Source of the DNA: Bolinopsis microptera
Taxonomy: Eukaryota > Ctenophora > Tentaculata > Lobata > Bolinopsidae
Assembly: GCF_026151205.1 (NCBI RefSeq)
Contig: NC_087076.1
Span: forward strand, 6,603,902-6,667,901
Direction of reading: 5' to 3'
DNA length: 64,000 nt
The notes under the pieces are model-generated. The model was given only the letters and a program-made list of their open reading frames with translations. It was not told the origin of the DNA and did not search any database. Shown piece by piece: positions 20,023-29,924 of this stretch. How positions within the stretch are numbered: the stretch's first letter is position 1; each line of letters starts with the position of its first letter. The position numbers were made by a program, and so were the translations under genes.

Positions 20023-21321
20023 GTAAGACACATGACACACACAAGTTAAATGGAAATTACAGGTGTTGTATTGTGAGACTCAGGTTATTACAAAAGTACT
20101 GCTGAGCTACACCTTTCCAGCTGGTTCATACAAAACTCACCATTCTCAGTAACATCATCTCATAACATTTGTCACTGAGTACGTTGAGTCATCAGGTGGC
20201 TCAAATTTGGAAAATATGGCCGCGGTAAATCGGGATTAACCCATAGATCTTACCCCTCCCACCCCCACCCCGGGCCTCACAACTCACATAACGCCTCCCC
20301 CGTTTCCATATTTCTTCATCAGCACTTACCACAGTGATTGCATGACATGATTCTGGATGATAGATCGTCAATCAATAAAGAGCATGAAATGAGACGAGAA
20401 AGTTCGTTTCCCTAACTCAGATATCAAATAAAACATTAGATAAGTAGAAACAAGCTCTTATACCATGATGATCATACAAACATGATAAAAAACCACATCG
20501 TGAATCAAGATACACGGCGGATGTATCACAGAAATATGCAATAAAAGGATCCAATCATACGGTTTATGGAGACCGAGAAGTTGATAACGGATCATCACGG
20601 GGTCCGGACCTCTCGGCGTAAGACTCTACTGCGGTTAGGGTTAGGGTTAGGCTTACGTCGTAGTAGTCCCGGACCCATCATCACATCTGGATTATGTTGC
20701 TCAGTGAAAACTTGAACGAGGCATTTCAATAAAAAACTTGAACGAAATTGTTCTGTATTATCAGTGGTTTTGATATTTTACTACTGAAATCTCAATGGAC
20801 TGTGAGGCTTAAATAATAATAATTTCTTATATTCTCTTCAACAAAAGTTTTTCTTTCAGGATACCCATTATAAAATGTAGTAGGTTGCTTGTTGAAGCAC
20901 TTATTTTGATGATATATTTTTTAATATCTTAACTGTGTCTGGCCAAATTGAATTGATATACTTTATTTATCTGAAACAACATCCAGTTTTGTTATACTTG
21001 TAATTTTTTTATAATCATTATTATGTAAAAGAAGAGATTCAGTTAAATTTTAGTCAACAAGTTAAGAAATATTGGGCAGAAAATATAAATTCCCTATATT
21101 ATTATGATGAAGTTGGTTTTCAACATTTAATCAATCATCTATGAAAATTCTGCTTCATTTCACATTATCATACCTATGTCAAGTTGATGCATTAAGTGAT
21201 TAACCTAATTAGGTGATTAACCCGAGTAAGTGATTAACCCGAGTAAGAAACCCTATTAGCTCCTATTTTCCTATAGTAGTCTCACTCTCCCAACAATAAC
21301 ATTGTAAGCTGTACCAGCATA
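20023..21321. other. Intron or intergenic; nothing recognised
   Basis: AT-rich, no credible exon. It contains about two and a half TTAGGG units at 20635-20650 inside a GTCCGGACC...GTCCCGGACCC segment, and repeated GAGTAAGTGATTAACCC units near 21215. Confidence 0.5.
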
Positions 21322-21840
21322 GGGGGGGGGGGGCAACGCCCCAAAAGGCCCCGATTTCTAGGGCCCTTTTTGGATTTTCGATATGTGTAGGGCCTTTTGG
21401 GGCCCTAGAATTAACTTCAATTTCATCAAGTTTGATATATGCTAAGTGCTTTAATGATATTATCTGACTACTTGCACAGTACTTTTATGTTTATTTGAGT
21501 GTATTTACATGGAGATTATGGTCCATAAACACTATCAAATAGTGGTCAGGGCCAAAAGGCCCCAAAAAGCCCCGATTTCTAGGGCCTTTTTGGATTTTCG
21601 ATATGTGTAGGGCCTTTTGGGGCCCTAGAATTAACTTCAATTTCATCAAGTTTGATATATAGCTAAGTGCTTTAATGATATTATCTGACTACTTGCACAG
21701 TACTTTTATGTTTATTTGAGTGTATTTACATGGAGATTATGGTCCATAAACACTATCAAATAGTGGTCAGGGTCAAAAGGCCCCGATTTCTAGGGCCCTT
21801 TTCGGATTTTCGATATATGTGGGGCCTTTTGGGGCCTCAC
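21322..21840. repeat. Tandem ~230-bp repeat bounded by a G run
   Basis: Begins with G12 (21322-21333) then CAACGCCCCAAAAGGCCCC. The block GATTTCTAGGGCC...GATTTTCGATAT...GGGGCCTTTTGGGGCC occurs three times (about 21341, 21572, 21781), separated by a shared 190-bp stretch that includes TGGTCCATAAACACTATC. The right end GGGGCCTTTTGGGGCC mirrors the left end, like an inverted terminal repeat. Confidence 0.75.
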
Positions 21841-22177
21841 GCTTAATATAAGGTCATATTAAAATAGCCCATATCTACGCATTTTGTATTGCTATTCGGT
21901 AATCTGCCGATGTAATTGTTGGGACACAGTCCGGTCACGGACCTAACACTTTGGGATACTGCTGAAACTAACGGACTTGTTCCTGGACATTGTACCATGT
22001 ATTTAGCCGTTTTAAGCCGGGGCTCTAGTCACCCAAAATGTTTTGTTGAGCAGCTCATTTCACTCAAAGTAATGTTTGTAATTGTCAGGTATTCTCATAC
22101 CATCCTCAAGCGATGACAACCTAGGTTTCAGCAGCTCTGGAAATAAATCAATGACATAATTTTTTTTTACTAGTCAG
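21834..22177 (+). repeat. Intron duplicate of 30015-30340
   Basis: CCTCACGCTTAATATAAGG onward matches the intron directly before the intact collagen exon. Together with the damaged exon after the MITE it forms one duplicated segment. Confidence 0.8.
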
Positions 22178-22834
22178 TGTAATAAGCGCCAAGCGCGAGC
22201 ACAGAACTTTTTTTTCTCCGATTTCGATAAAATTTGGTACCAAAAGTTGTCAAAAAATGTGAATAAAATAAATCCACCGTGTAGCAATTTTCGCTAAAAA
22301 TTCTACACGGCGCTTGTTCGCCGCGCGTGCTTTTTTCGCGCAATTTTTTTGTTTTTGGCCTATAACTTCCACATTTTCAATTATTATCACATAGTTATTA
22401 TGGTATCGTAATCAGCTCATCGAGACGAAACTTTTAGTACTAATATTTTAAGATTTAAAGGAATTTTTTTTCAAAAGTTTTTAATCTGAACACCATGGGT
22501 GTAAATTTTGAACAATTTTCGAAAATTTGGTGCTTTAAATATTATAATTTTTGTACCAAAAGTTGCGTCTGATTAAGCTCATTACGATCCTGTAAGAATT
22601 ATTTCAAAATATTCAATATTATAGGAGTTATTATTATATAGGCATTTTAAGCGATAAATTAACCATTTTTCGTACTTTGTACACTTTTGCAATGCACAGG
22701 AGGCCCACATACATCTCGACGTTATCGTGCTACACGGTGAATTTTCATTATTCACAGTTAAAGGCAACTTTTGGTACCAAATTTATCAAAATCAGAGACA
22801 AAAAATTCTGTGCCAACTCATGGCGCTTATTACA
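22178..22834. mobile_element. TIR-bounded nonautonomous element (657 bp)
   Basis: Left end TGTAATAAGCGCCA, right end TGGCGCTTATTACA. The inverted similarity continues with indels through GCACAGAA, TCTCCGATTT and GGTACCAAAAGTTG for about 70 bases. It interrupts the duplicated intron (compare 30335-30345, which lacks it). No transposase and no exact target duplication were found. A MITE of unknown superfamily. Confidence 0.75.
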
Positions 22835-22958
22835 TAGACCATACTGAGGCCCAGATGTTTGAGCCCCTACCCGGTTGCAGAGATACATTGCAAAAGTTTA
22901 TCTCGGATAGAACCGAAAAAACCCGGGATCGTAAAATGCAAAAAATGCTAATATTCAG

Positions 22959-23450
22959 TCGACCCCAAGGAGAACATGGAGCGGAAGGAGAACAAGGAAA
23001 CCAAGGAGCGACTTGGAAGAAAAGGTGCTCAAGGAACCGAACGACTTTTCTGCTCAACGGTTGGCTTGGATCTGTTTCGTTAGAAGGATCAGAAGGTCAA
23101 CCTGGTGAGGACGTGCTGACGGGGAGAATGGACCAACTGGAGACTCGGGGGTGATGTGTGAGCAAAAGGAGAGATGGGTAAGAAGGTAACTCCCGGATTT
23201 CCTGGACTTATTCAGGATTAAAGGGATAAAAGGGTGGTCGAATAGCGGACAGGATTAGTTTTTCGCTGGAATGGAACCGGAACCCAGAATTGTGGAATCT
23301 GAGAGTCTGCGCCTACGCTGGGACCTTGTTATGGATGCGGAAGTAGCAGTGTTACAGTCGCCAGTGTATGGAGGGGTACAAGCGGCTAATGGCATTTGCG
23401 AAATTCCAGGTTTTTGGGGACTGAGGAGTAGCAAAATTGTTGTAAAATGA
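22959..23450 (+). pseudogene. Damaged copy of the collagen-like terminal exon
   Basis: Starts after acceptor ATATTCAG and follows 30396-30874 throughout, ending at the same TGA. Many one- or two-base differences, mostly insertions (for example GCGACTTGG for GCGACTGG), shift the Gly-X-Y frame repeatedly. Insertion-dominated scatter suggests uncorrected long-read error as much as real decay. Polishing would decide whether this is a functional paralogue. Confidence 0.75.
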
Positions 23451-24192
23451 ACAAAATTTGTGACAGCACCTTTTTTATAAGCCATATTATAGTAAAACAT
23501 GATTATAAGTAAAACTTGTATTATTTTGTATTTCTTTTTGTCACTCATTATATGAATGATACCAGATCATTATTACTATTTTATGAGATGATAGTCGAGA
23601 ACAAATTGAACGACTGAAAAGGTATGCTTGTTATGATATTATGATAAACCAGTGAAATGATATAGATTAAGATACTCATACTCGTAAAATATTTAACAGG
23701 TGATTCTTTTGTCCATTGTTTAAGTGACGATGTCAATTCTTTGCAGCTCGGCGTGGCCCAGCAGTGCATCTCGCCGATGGCATCAACTTTAACGCGACTT
23801 TCCGCAAAAACCGAAAAGATATACGACCTGAAACTTTTTTGACTAGGTCAATGGTTTGATGGCCTTTAAATCAGCATGAAATAGTAAAAAAATTGGCCAA
23901 CGGAATAAGATTTAGAGCCAAAATTATGGACCTCTCAAGTGGTGTCAAAAACGCGGAATAAAAGGTAATAATTATTTTGTCTCTCGAGTCTTGAACAAAC
24001 CACTTTAGGTTAAACGGGTTTTCCTTCTAGTTGCTGGTGCGAACGAGAAATTAGTCTCACGCAGGAAAATTAGGTCATCACGCAGGCGCGTGATATATAT
24101 ATATCATAAATAACATAAAAGCCGCGCCTTGCTTAGACCTAATTCCTGCGTGGGACCTAATTTTTCCGTTCGACCTTGAATTGCATCTTGAT
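23451..24192. other. 3' flank duplicate and noncoding sequence
   Basis: 23451-23770 resembles 30875-31140 with extra indels; both contain a TTCTTTGCAGCTCGGCGTGG / TTCTTCGCAGCTCGGCGTGG block. 24095-24106 is a short (TA)n tract. No exon recognised. Confidence 0.6.
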
Positions 24193-24264
24193 AGTTGGAT
24201 ATTATCCGGTTGGAAGAGACAAGGACATTTGTCCTTGTCTCTTCCAACCGGATAATATCCAACT
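24193..24264. repeat. 35-bp perfect palindrome with 2-base spacer
   Basis: Arm 24193-24227 (AGTTGGATATTATCCGG... ending AAGGACA) and its exact reverse complement at 24230-24264 are separated only by TT. No mismatch in 35 pairs. Confidence 0.9.
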
Positions 24265-24561
24265 CTCAGTAGTTCAATCATGAGACTCATCAACTAAAAT
24301 GCTTCCACAGAGAGTTATGGGCAAAAAACCTTTGCGAATTAATCTCGGAAAGCAGGCCTCCCCTTTTTCAAACCGAACTCGGAATCGGATTCATCATGAT
24401 CAGTGTAGCATAAAACATGAACAAAAGAAAAACTTGGACTTACAAAATTTTCGATCCGAGTGATTCTCTATCTCGACACTTACCTCTGAAGGCAAAGCTG
24501 ATCCCGCTTCCGACAGGTCAATCTTATTAATATTTTCATTTAAACTACCCTTTTATTACAG

Positions 24562-24850
24562 CAGGTTGTGCAGACAACTCCGAACATGCTGAAAATTGCG
24601 CAAGTTGGATGTCTTATGGATATTGTTATCAAGGTACAAAAGAAATAGGCAAAAAGGGGCATCATTTTCATCATTTATGGAATAAAAGGGAAATGGGGTT
24701 GGCAATGATTTTCTTTTTTCGCAATTTATATCAAAATTTTTGCTACGATCTGAAAACCCGAATGATCCACAGGTAATGAATACTATGACTTTATGACCGC
24801 TAATTGTCCGATGACGTGCGGCGTTTGTGAAGTGGAGGCCGAAGAAGAAG
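24562..24850 (+). CDS. ShKT (Cys-rich) domain on two exons, 24562-24633 and 24773-24850
   Basis: Exon 1 (72 bases) follows acceptor ATTACAG and ends G/gtacaa; exon 2 (78 bases) follows ATCCACAG and ends G/gtaagc; both are phase 1-1. Joined they give six Cys spaced 9-8-13-3-2, with CADNSEHAENCASW, then YDFMTANCPMTCGVC, the pattern of ShKT modules. These modules occur in channel-blocking toxins, but far more often in secreted proteases and matrix proteins; an acidic EVEAEEE tail and symmetric exons favour a multidomain matrix protein. Which gene they belong to is open, since the promoter at 26042 lies downstream. Confidence 0.75.
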
Positions 24851-24921
24851 GTAAGCAATTACAAATTAAGAATTTGGTTCAAAATTCCTTGCACTTACAA
24901 TTAATAGATATGTACAATATT

Positions 24922-25200
24922 GGGGGGGGGGGGGGGGGGGGGGGGGGTGACATGTCCGCCTCTGTCCTGTCCTTTTTGGATTCTATGAGACAACGGACGT
25001 GTTTTCTGGGACATAAGCGGACTTGCTCTAACCAGAGCCCTCTCGCTTGCAGTAGCGCCCGAAACAAGCGCGTCACGCAGTACGCCATACGCGTAATCGT
25101 ATACACATGGCCGGCTAATGTGAATAAGCGGACATTGACGGAAATTAGCGGGCTCAGACGGACATGGGCGGAAATTAGCGGACAAACATTATGAAAATTT
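24922..25200. repeat. G26 run with following CGGACA-rich segment
   Basis: G run at 24922-24947 followed by TGACATGTCCGCC and, to about 25190, several direct and inverted CGGACA/TGTCCG motifs (AGCGGACATTGACGG, AGACGGACATGGGCGG, AGCGGACAAACATT). No C run on the right. Possibly a degraded member of the poly-G-bounded elements lying in the intron after the ShKT exons. Confidence 0.5.
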
Positions 25201-25214
25201 TTCGCACATAATTT

Positions 25215-25540
25215 GGACAATTGGAAGGAGTTTATATTCATAAGATTAAGAAGCCTATATTCATAAACTATCGAGCCCGAGGCATCCCCTTTGCGATTCA
25301 ATCTCGGAAAGCAGGCCTTCCCTTTTTCAAACCGAACTTGGAATCGGATTTTCGGCTCATCATGATCAGTGTAGCATTGGAAATTGGAAGGAGCTTATAT
25401 TCATAAGAAGCCTATATTTGATATTCATAACCTATCGAGGCATCCCCTTTGCGATTCAATCTCGGAAAGCAGGCCTCCCCTTTTTCAAACCGAACTCGGA
25501 ATCGAATTTTCGGCTCTTAATGATCAGGGTAGCATGAAAC
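25215..25540. repeat. ~160-bp tandem repeat, two units
   Basis: TTGGAAGGAG...CATTCATAAG-type starts at about 25218 and 25386, each continuing through GATTCAATCTCGGAAAGCAGGCC, TTTTTCAAACCGAACT and ATGATCAG(T/G)GTAGCAT. A third partial unit is at 24330-24415. Confidence 0.7.
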
Positions 25541-25993
25541 ATGTCCGAGTCAGTGACTCAGTCACAGGATCAAATATGTAAATATTTAATTATACTGGAC
25601 CAATTTTCCCAAAATGTTTAGACACCAATATAAAAGTTGGTCCCTTTTGGCCCCTTGTCCGGATATTATGGGGGCGACGCCCCCCCCCGCCTTCTACACC
25701 CCTGGAACAAATCAATGATCATGATTATTTTATACTTCTCTTCTTGATAGCTTGATCCTGAACTTTGCCACTTATTCCCTCTTCTACCAGCATTGTGTTT
25801 GTTTATTCGTCGCTCCTCTCTGATTCTCTACGGGATATCAAGGTAACGTGACTGCATACTGGTAACTGGACTCTAGACAGTGACTCAGCTCTAAACGGTG
25901 ATTATCACTGTTCCAGACAACCGCTCCATCACTCCATGTGTTTGTAGATCACGTGATACCAAATATGTAGTGCACGTATTGGCTTGCCCATGG
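25541..25993. other. Intergenic; no gene recognised
   Basis: Includes a C9 run (25680) after GGGGGCGACG and direct GTGACT/GTAACTGGACTC motifs. It leads up to the duplicated promoter segment. Confidence 0.4.
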
Positions 25994-26041
25994 TCACGTG
26001 ATATCGATCCTGCATTCTGATTCGCTCCAGGGCTGCATGTC

Positions 26042-26075
26042 TATAAATACCCACACACAGACCACTAAGACTTCT
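26042..26075 (+). promoter_or_regulatory. Putative TATA promoter of lectin/discoidin/collagen gene
   Basis: TATAAATA at 26042-26049 in a context identical to 3228. The initiator-like TCAGTG of copy 1 is missing (CTAAGACTTC here). It lies 125 bases upstream of the putative signal-peptide ATG. Confidence 0.45.
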
Positions 26076-26173
26076 TAGTATGTTCTGATATTGTTACCTA
26101 GCAGTGGAAATTATTTCTTCTGACCTCTTATTCCGTTCTTTTTCTCTCGTCTTTTTAAACCATAACAATTTTG

Positions 26174-26287
26174 ATGAGTTTCGAGATGGCCAGGCCTACT
26201 CTCATGCTGTCTATAGGTGATGATTAACTCTGAAAAACTAGGGACAACAGGAATTTCAATAACATCAGATCCAGAGTCTGTGACTCT
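26174..26287 (+). CDS. Putative signal-peptide exons, copy 2 (26174-26216 and 26251-26287)
   Basis: Same exon pair as 3374-3487; the only residue change seen is Ala to Thr (ISITSDPE). The phase leaving exon 2 is 2, which matches the alternative acceptor GGATTAG of the lectin-like exon (27084 onward) rather than the first AG. If real, this is the 5' end of the gene that ends at 30874. Uncertain because the intervening intron is only 34 bases. Confidence 0.4.
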
Positions 26288-27074
26288 GTAAGTGTATCAC
26301 TAAGTTCTTCAGTATGCTGTTCGGTTTCTTTTTCACCCTTTTTTGACTTTACCATTTCTCTCGATACGACCTAATTTATGTCGATATGATCCTTCAGCCG
26401 TTTTAACAAAACATGTTGGGATAGATCGATTAAAAATGAAATGTGCAATGTCCAAGAGAGCAAGAGGAGCTCTATAACCCTTTTAGTGCAATAGCTCAAT
26501 AGGACTTTGGTAAAGTTTTGTGCTTCGTAGTTTCACAACGGTCTTTCCTCCCAACGAAGTAGTTCAGCAGTAGGAACGGTGATGTCATTACTATATTATA
26601 ATTCAGAGAATGTACGACCGCCCACGTGCAAATTAGATAAAAAAATAAGAAGTTGCATAGTAACCATAGTAACGAGGGTTATTACACGCACGTGCACGTG
26701 CATTGTATCGTTTTGATAGTTTTTGTTGTTATTACGTTGTGTTCAGTGCGAGCTACATCTTAAATCTCAATCGGTTGTATCTTTGGTTGTGATGGATATT
26801 TTTGATTTGATAAAAACTGACTGCAAAAAATATAAAAATACTAGCTTCATCCCTGTTACCACGGGCTTCATAGTTCTTAATAAAATAGTTCTAAATAAAA
26901 GGATTGTACACAGATATCATTTTGTTAGCTGGACTTTCGTAAACTCAAGAAAGAGATCACGTCGATTAATATTTTATAATGGTAGTACACGATACAAATT
27001 TGAAATTTTGAAGTACATTTTTTTGTATTTATGTTGAAATAGAATGATTGATATTTACCCACTATATTTCACAG

Positions 27075-27539
27075 GGTGGATTAGTCCACAATTACAACAG
27101 AGCTACAGCCTAGAGTTAAGTCAAACCCTGGAACTAAAGACCACCATGAATCAGGTTGAAGCCCCCATAACCGTTTATTTTATTTTCCCCGAAGACGAAA
27201 CTCAGTACATCAACTTCAAATGCACGGATCTTAACTCAAGCAGATGGATCCTCGTGATCCAACAATGCATGCCTGACTCGTGGGATGCGGCCCAGCCCCT
27301 GAATGGAGTTTCAAGTGACCATATAAAAGTGTGGCGAATCACCCGAACAGAGACCAGCTTGCTAGTGGAGTGCAATGGTGTGACTGTCCTTATCTTCAAC
27401 TTCGCGAGTGACTACAAGGAAGGTTTCTCAAGCTGTCATAGCTTCTGGACTAGGCATTCCACAGCGATCAAGTTTAACTGGAGTGGCGGATTGTATAAAA
27501 ACAACGGGCATTTGTCCATGAGAACAGCTGTGAATAAGG
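27075..27539 (+). CDS. Lectin-like domain exon, copy 2
   Basis: 465 bases, phase 1-1, acceptor TTTCACAG, donor G/gtatat. It differs from 6838-7302 by a handful of residues (P-Q-L for P-K-L, DHIKV for DQIKV, YKEGF for YKDGF, AVNKG for AVYKG). Most changes are conservative and the frame is kept, as expected under selection or very recent duplication. The beta-strand-rich sequence with the KVWRITRTET core and conserved Cys/Trp is read as a carbohydrate-binding-like module; the family name is unknown to me. The three discoidin-like exons follow. Confidence 0.75.
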
Positions 27540-27589
27540 GTATATATTTTGTTAACATTCTTAACTAATTTTGGTCTACAGCATTTTGG

Positions 27590-28130
27590 GTTGATATTAT
27601 AATAAACCACGTGCAAATTAGGTAAAAAAGAAAAAGGTTGCAAAGTAACCATAGTAACGAGGGTTATTACATGCACGTGCACGTGAAATAATTTTTCAAC
27701 GTCATTTTGATCGGTTTTGTTGATGTTACGCTGTGTTTAGTACGAGCAACATTTTAATTGGCTGTATCTTCGGTTGTGTTACACAACCGAAGATACAGCC
27801 AAGAAGATACACAACCGTTGTGTAGGATATTTTTTGAACTTACTAAAGTACTAACAAAAAATACTATTAGCTTCCTCCCTGGGTTTTCTAATTCTAGTCT
27901 TACTTATAATTCAGAGAATTCCCTTTGTATGTACGACCGCCCACGTGCGAATTAGATGAAAAATAAGAAGTTGCATAATAACCATGGTAACGGTGTTCAA
28001 AAGCTCACGTGCACGTGCAAAGATTTGCGACCGGCATTTTGATCGGTTTTGTCGAATTACGTTGTGTTCAGTGCGAGCTACATTTTAATCGGCTGTATCT
28101 TCGGTTAGGATGAATATTTTTTGATGCGAC
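27590..28130 (+). repeat. CACGTGCACGTG repeat, two tandem copies in intron
   Basis: Same repeat as 7365-7930, with double E-box palindromes at 27674-27685 and 28006-28017. Compared with copy 1, a 22-bp inverted duplication has been inserted at 27758-27802. Confidence 0.75.
27758..27802. repeat. 22-bp perfect palindrome with 1-base spacer
   Basis: TTGGCTGTATCTTCGGTTGTGT at 27758-27779 is followed after a single T by its exact reverse complement. A further partial inverted copy (AAGATACACAACCG) follows. Copy 1 at 7540-7560 has only the first arm, so this is a local snap-back duplication. Confidence 0.9.
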
Positions 28131-28369
28131 TAAATTTATGGTAGACTAATTATTAATTTGTCGCTCTTAAAGTTAAGGTACATGTACAACGGAATCTCAA
28201 ATTATTAATTAAATTATTCCTTATTATGGTGAAAAAATCGAATTGAAAAGTTTTCACTTTGTTAAAGATAAAGTTTAAAACATGCACGTTACTGTTCTCC
28301 GTCTCGACCGTGAAATATCGAGAATCCATCCTGATTTAATATTTGGATAAGAAATGCGTGTTATTTCAG

Positions 28370-28801
28370 GAATGAGAGAATTACTGGTTGGTCAGGTATT
28401 TCCGGTCAGATCTGAACACTCCCGCACTAGGGAAGATAACGAGGAGTATTACGGTGCTGCGAACGCTGTAGACCAGAAACTGGGGACTCGCTCTTGGACA
28501 GAAGCTGACTCTGACGGTGGTGTCTGGTTAAAACTAACACTGGGCCAGGTCACTTGTGTTCAACAGATTGTGTGGTACTTCACTACTGGTAATCCTATTC
28601 TGACCTATTCATGCTCAAATACTGACTGCACCTGTGAGGGTAAAACTGAATGGTGCGCCAGCTTCTCTCTAACAGTCTATAATTTGGGGTCAGAAGACAC
28701 TATCCCTCCAGTTTCGGGCTGCATATACGGAGACACGGTCAAGATACATGCTAGTTATTTGGATTTTTATGTGTACGAGATACTTATAACAGAGAAAAAA
28801 G
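28370..28801 (+). CDS. F5/8C (discoidin)-like domain exon 1
   Basis: 432 bases, phase 1-1, acceptor TTATTTCAG, donor AAAAAAG/gtgag. It encodes GMRELLVGQVFPVRSEHSRT, an NAVDQ-type AVD segment, RSWTEADSDGG, WLKLTLGQVTCVQQIVWY and a Cys-rich CSNTDCTCEG segment, then VSGCIYGDTVKI and a final EILITEKKG strand. The AVD...S.T...WLKL.LG..V...V order is that of F5/8 type C or fucolectin jelly-roll domains, which bind glycans or phospholipids. It is the first of three tandem copies. Confidence 0.75.
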
Positions 28802-28935
28802 GTGAGATAACATATTGGCAGGAAAGATAAGTGTAAAGTTAAACGTAGTTAATATGTGTTGCAGTGTTTTACGATAGTTTTCATGGCAGTATCTGAAATA
28901 GTTGTCAGTAAAAATAATAATGCTTGTAATTTCAG

Positions 28936-29370
28936 GAATGAGAGAATTACTGGTTGGTGAGGTATTTCCTGTCAGTGCTGAACACTCCCGCACTAACGAA
29001 GATAACGAGGAGTATTACGATGCTACGAAAGCTGTAGATCAGAACATGGGGACTCGCTCTTGGACAGAAGCTGACTCTGACGGTGGTATCTGGTTAAAAC
29101 TAACACTGGGCCAGGTCACTTGTGTTCAACAGATTGTGTGGTACTTATACGACAGTAGTCTTTATCAGACCTGGTCATGCTCAAATACTGACTGCACCTG
29201 TGAGGGTGAAGTGTGTAATTACTACACTCTGGCAGTCTATAATGAGGGGGCAGTAGACAATATCCCTCCAGTTTCGGGATGCATATACGGAGACACGGTC
29301 AAGCTACTGAAGACTAATGATAATATTGGTTCTTTCTTTGTGTACGAGATATCTATAACAGAGAAAAAAG
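28936..29370 (+). CDS. F5/8C (discoidin)-like domain exon 2
   Basis: 435 bases, phase 1-1. It is closely related to exon 1 (GMRELLVGEVFPVSAEHSRT, TRSWTEADSDGG, WLKLTLGQVTCVQQIVWYL). The introns flanking each repeat are also alike (TGTGTTGCAGTGTTTTACG and AAATAATAATGCTTGTAAT), so exon and intron were duplicated together by unequal exchange. Cys positions are kept. Confidence 0.75.
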
Positions 29371-29504
29371 GTGAGACAACATATTGGCAGGAAAGATAAG
29401 TGTAAAGTTGAACGTAGTTAATATGTGTTGCAGTGTTTTACGATAGTTTTTATGACAGTATCTGAAAAAATTGTCAGTAAAAATAATAATGCTTGTAATT
29501 TCAG

Positions 29505-29924
29505 GAATGAGACCAATACTGGTTGGTGAGGTATTTCCTGTCAGTGTTGAACATTCGCGCACTAAGCATGATAACGAGGAGGAGAACGGTGCCCACCTCG
29601 CTATAGACCTGAACTTGTTGACCATTTCGAAAACATATCCTGGTGCTGACGGTAGTACCTGGTTCAAAGTAACACTTGACCAGGTCAGCTGTGTTCACCA
29701 AGTTGTTACCTACTTTGATGGTCGCCCTCATCTCATCTGGACATGCTCAAATACTGACTGTAGCTGTGAGGGTTACTGGTGCAGCAGCTTCTCTTTAACA
29801 GTCTATAATGAGGGGGCAGTAGACAATGTCCCTTCAGTTTCGAGCTGCAAATACGGAAACACGGTCAAGCTACAGAGAGATAAAAATAACTTAATGGAAG
29901 AGATATCTATAACAGAGAAAAAAG
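29505..29924 (+). CDS. F5/8C (discoidin)-like domain exon 3
   Basis: 420 bases, phase 1-1. It is the most diverged of the three: GMRPILVGEVFPVSVEHSRT, HLAIDLNLLTISKT, WFKVTLDQVSCVHQVVTYF, CSNTDCSCEGYWC. The AVD position reads AID and the loop bearing RSWTEAD is replaced, which suggests a different ligand preference. The donor AAAAAAG/gtgag is conserved. The downstream exon is the collagen-like one. Confidence 0.75.

Larger units (their letters stand above)
25994..26830 (+). repeat. Segmental duplication copy 2 (matches 3179-3953)
   Basis: GTCACGTGATATCG at 25994 begins a long match with 3179 onward. This copy is not interrupted by a poly-G element: CATCTTAAATCTCAATCGG continues smoothly at 26756, and gives the empty site for elements 1 and 2. 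It includes promoter, short exons and the CACGTGCACGTG repeat (26689-26700). Confidence 0.85.

Noticed and set aside
20635..20650. TTAGGG repeats as an internal telomere
   Set aside because: Fewer than three units, embedded in unrelated sequence; not enough for a telomeric tract.
24562..24850. ShKT exons as a venom toxin gene
   Set aside because: Symmetric domain exons with an acidic continuation and neighbouring matrix modules fit a multidomain secreted protein; there is no compact precursor with its own signal peptide.
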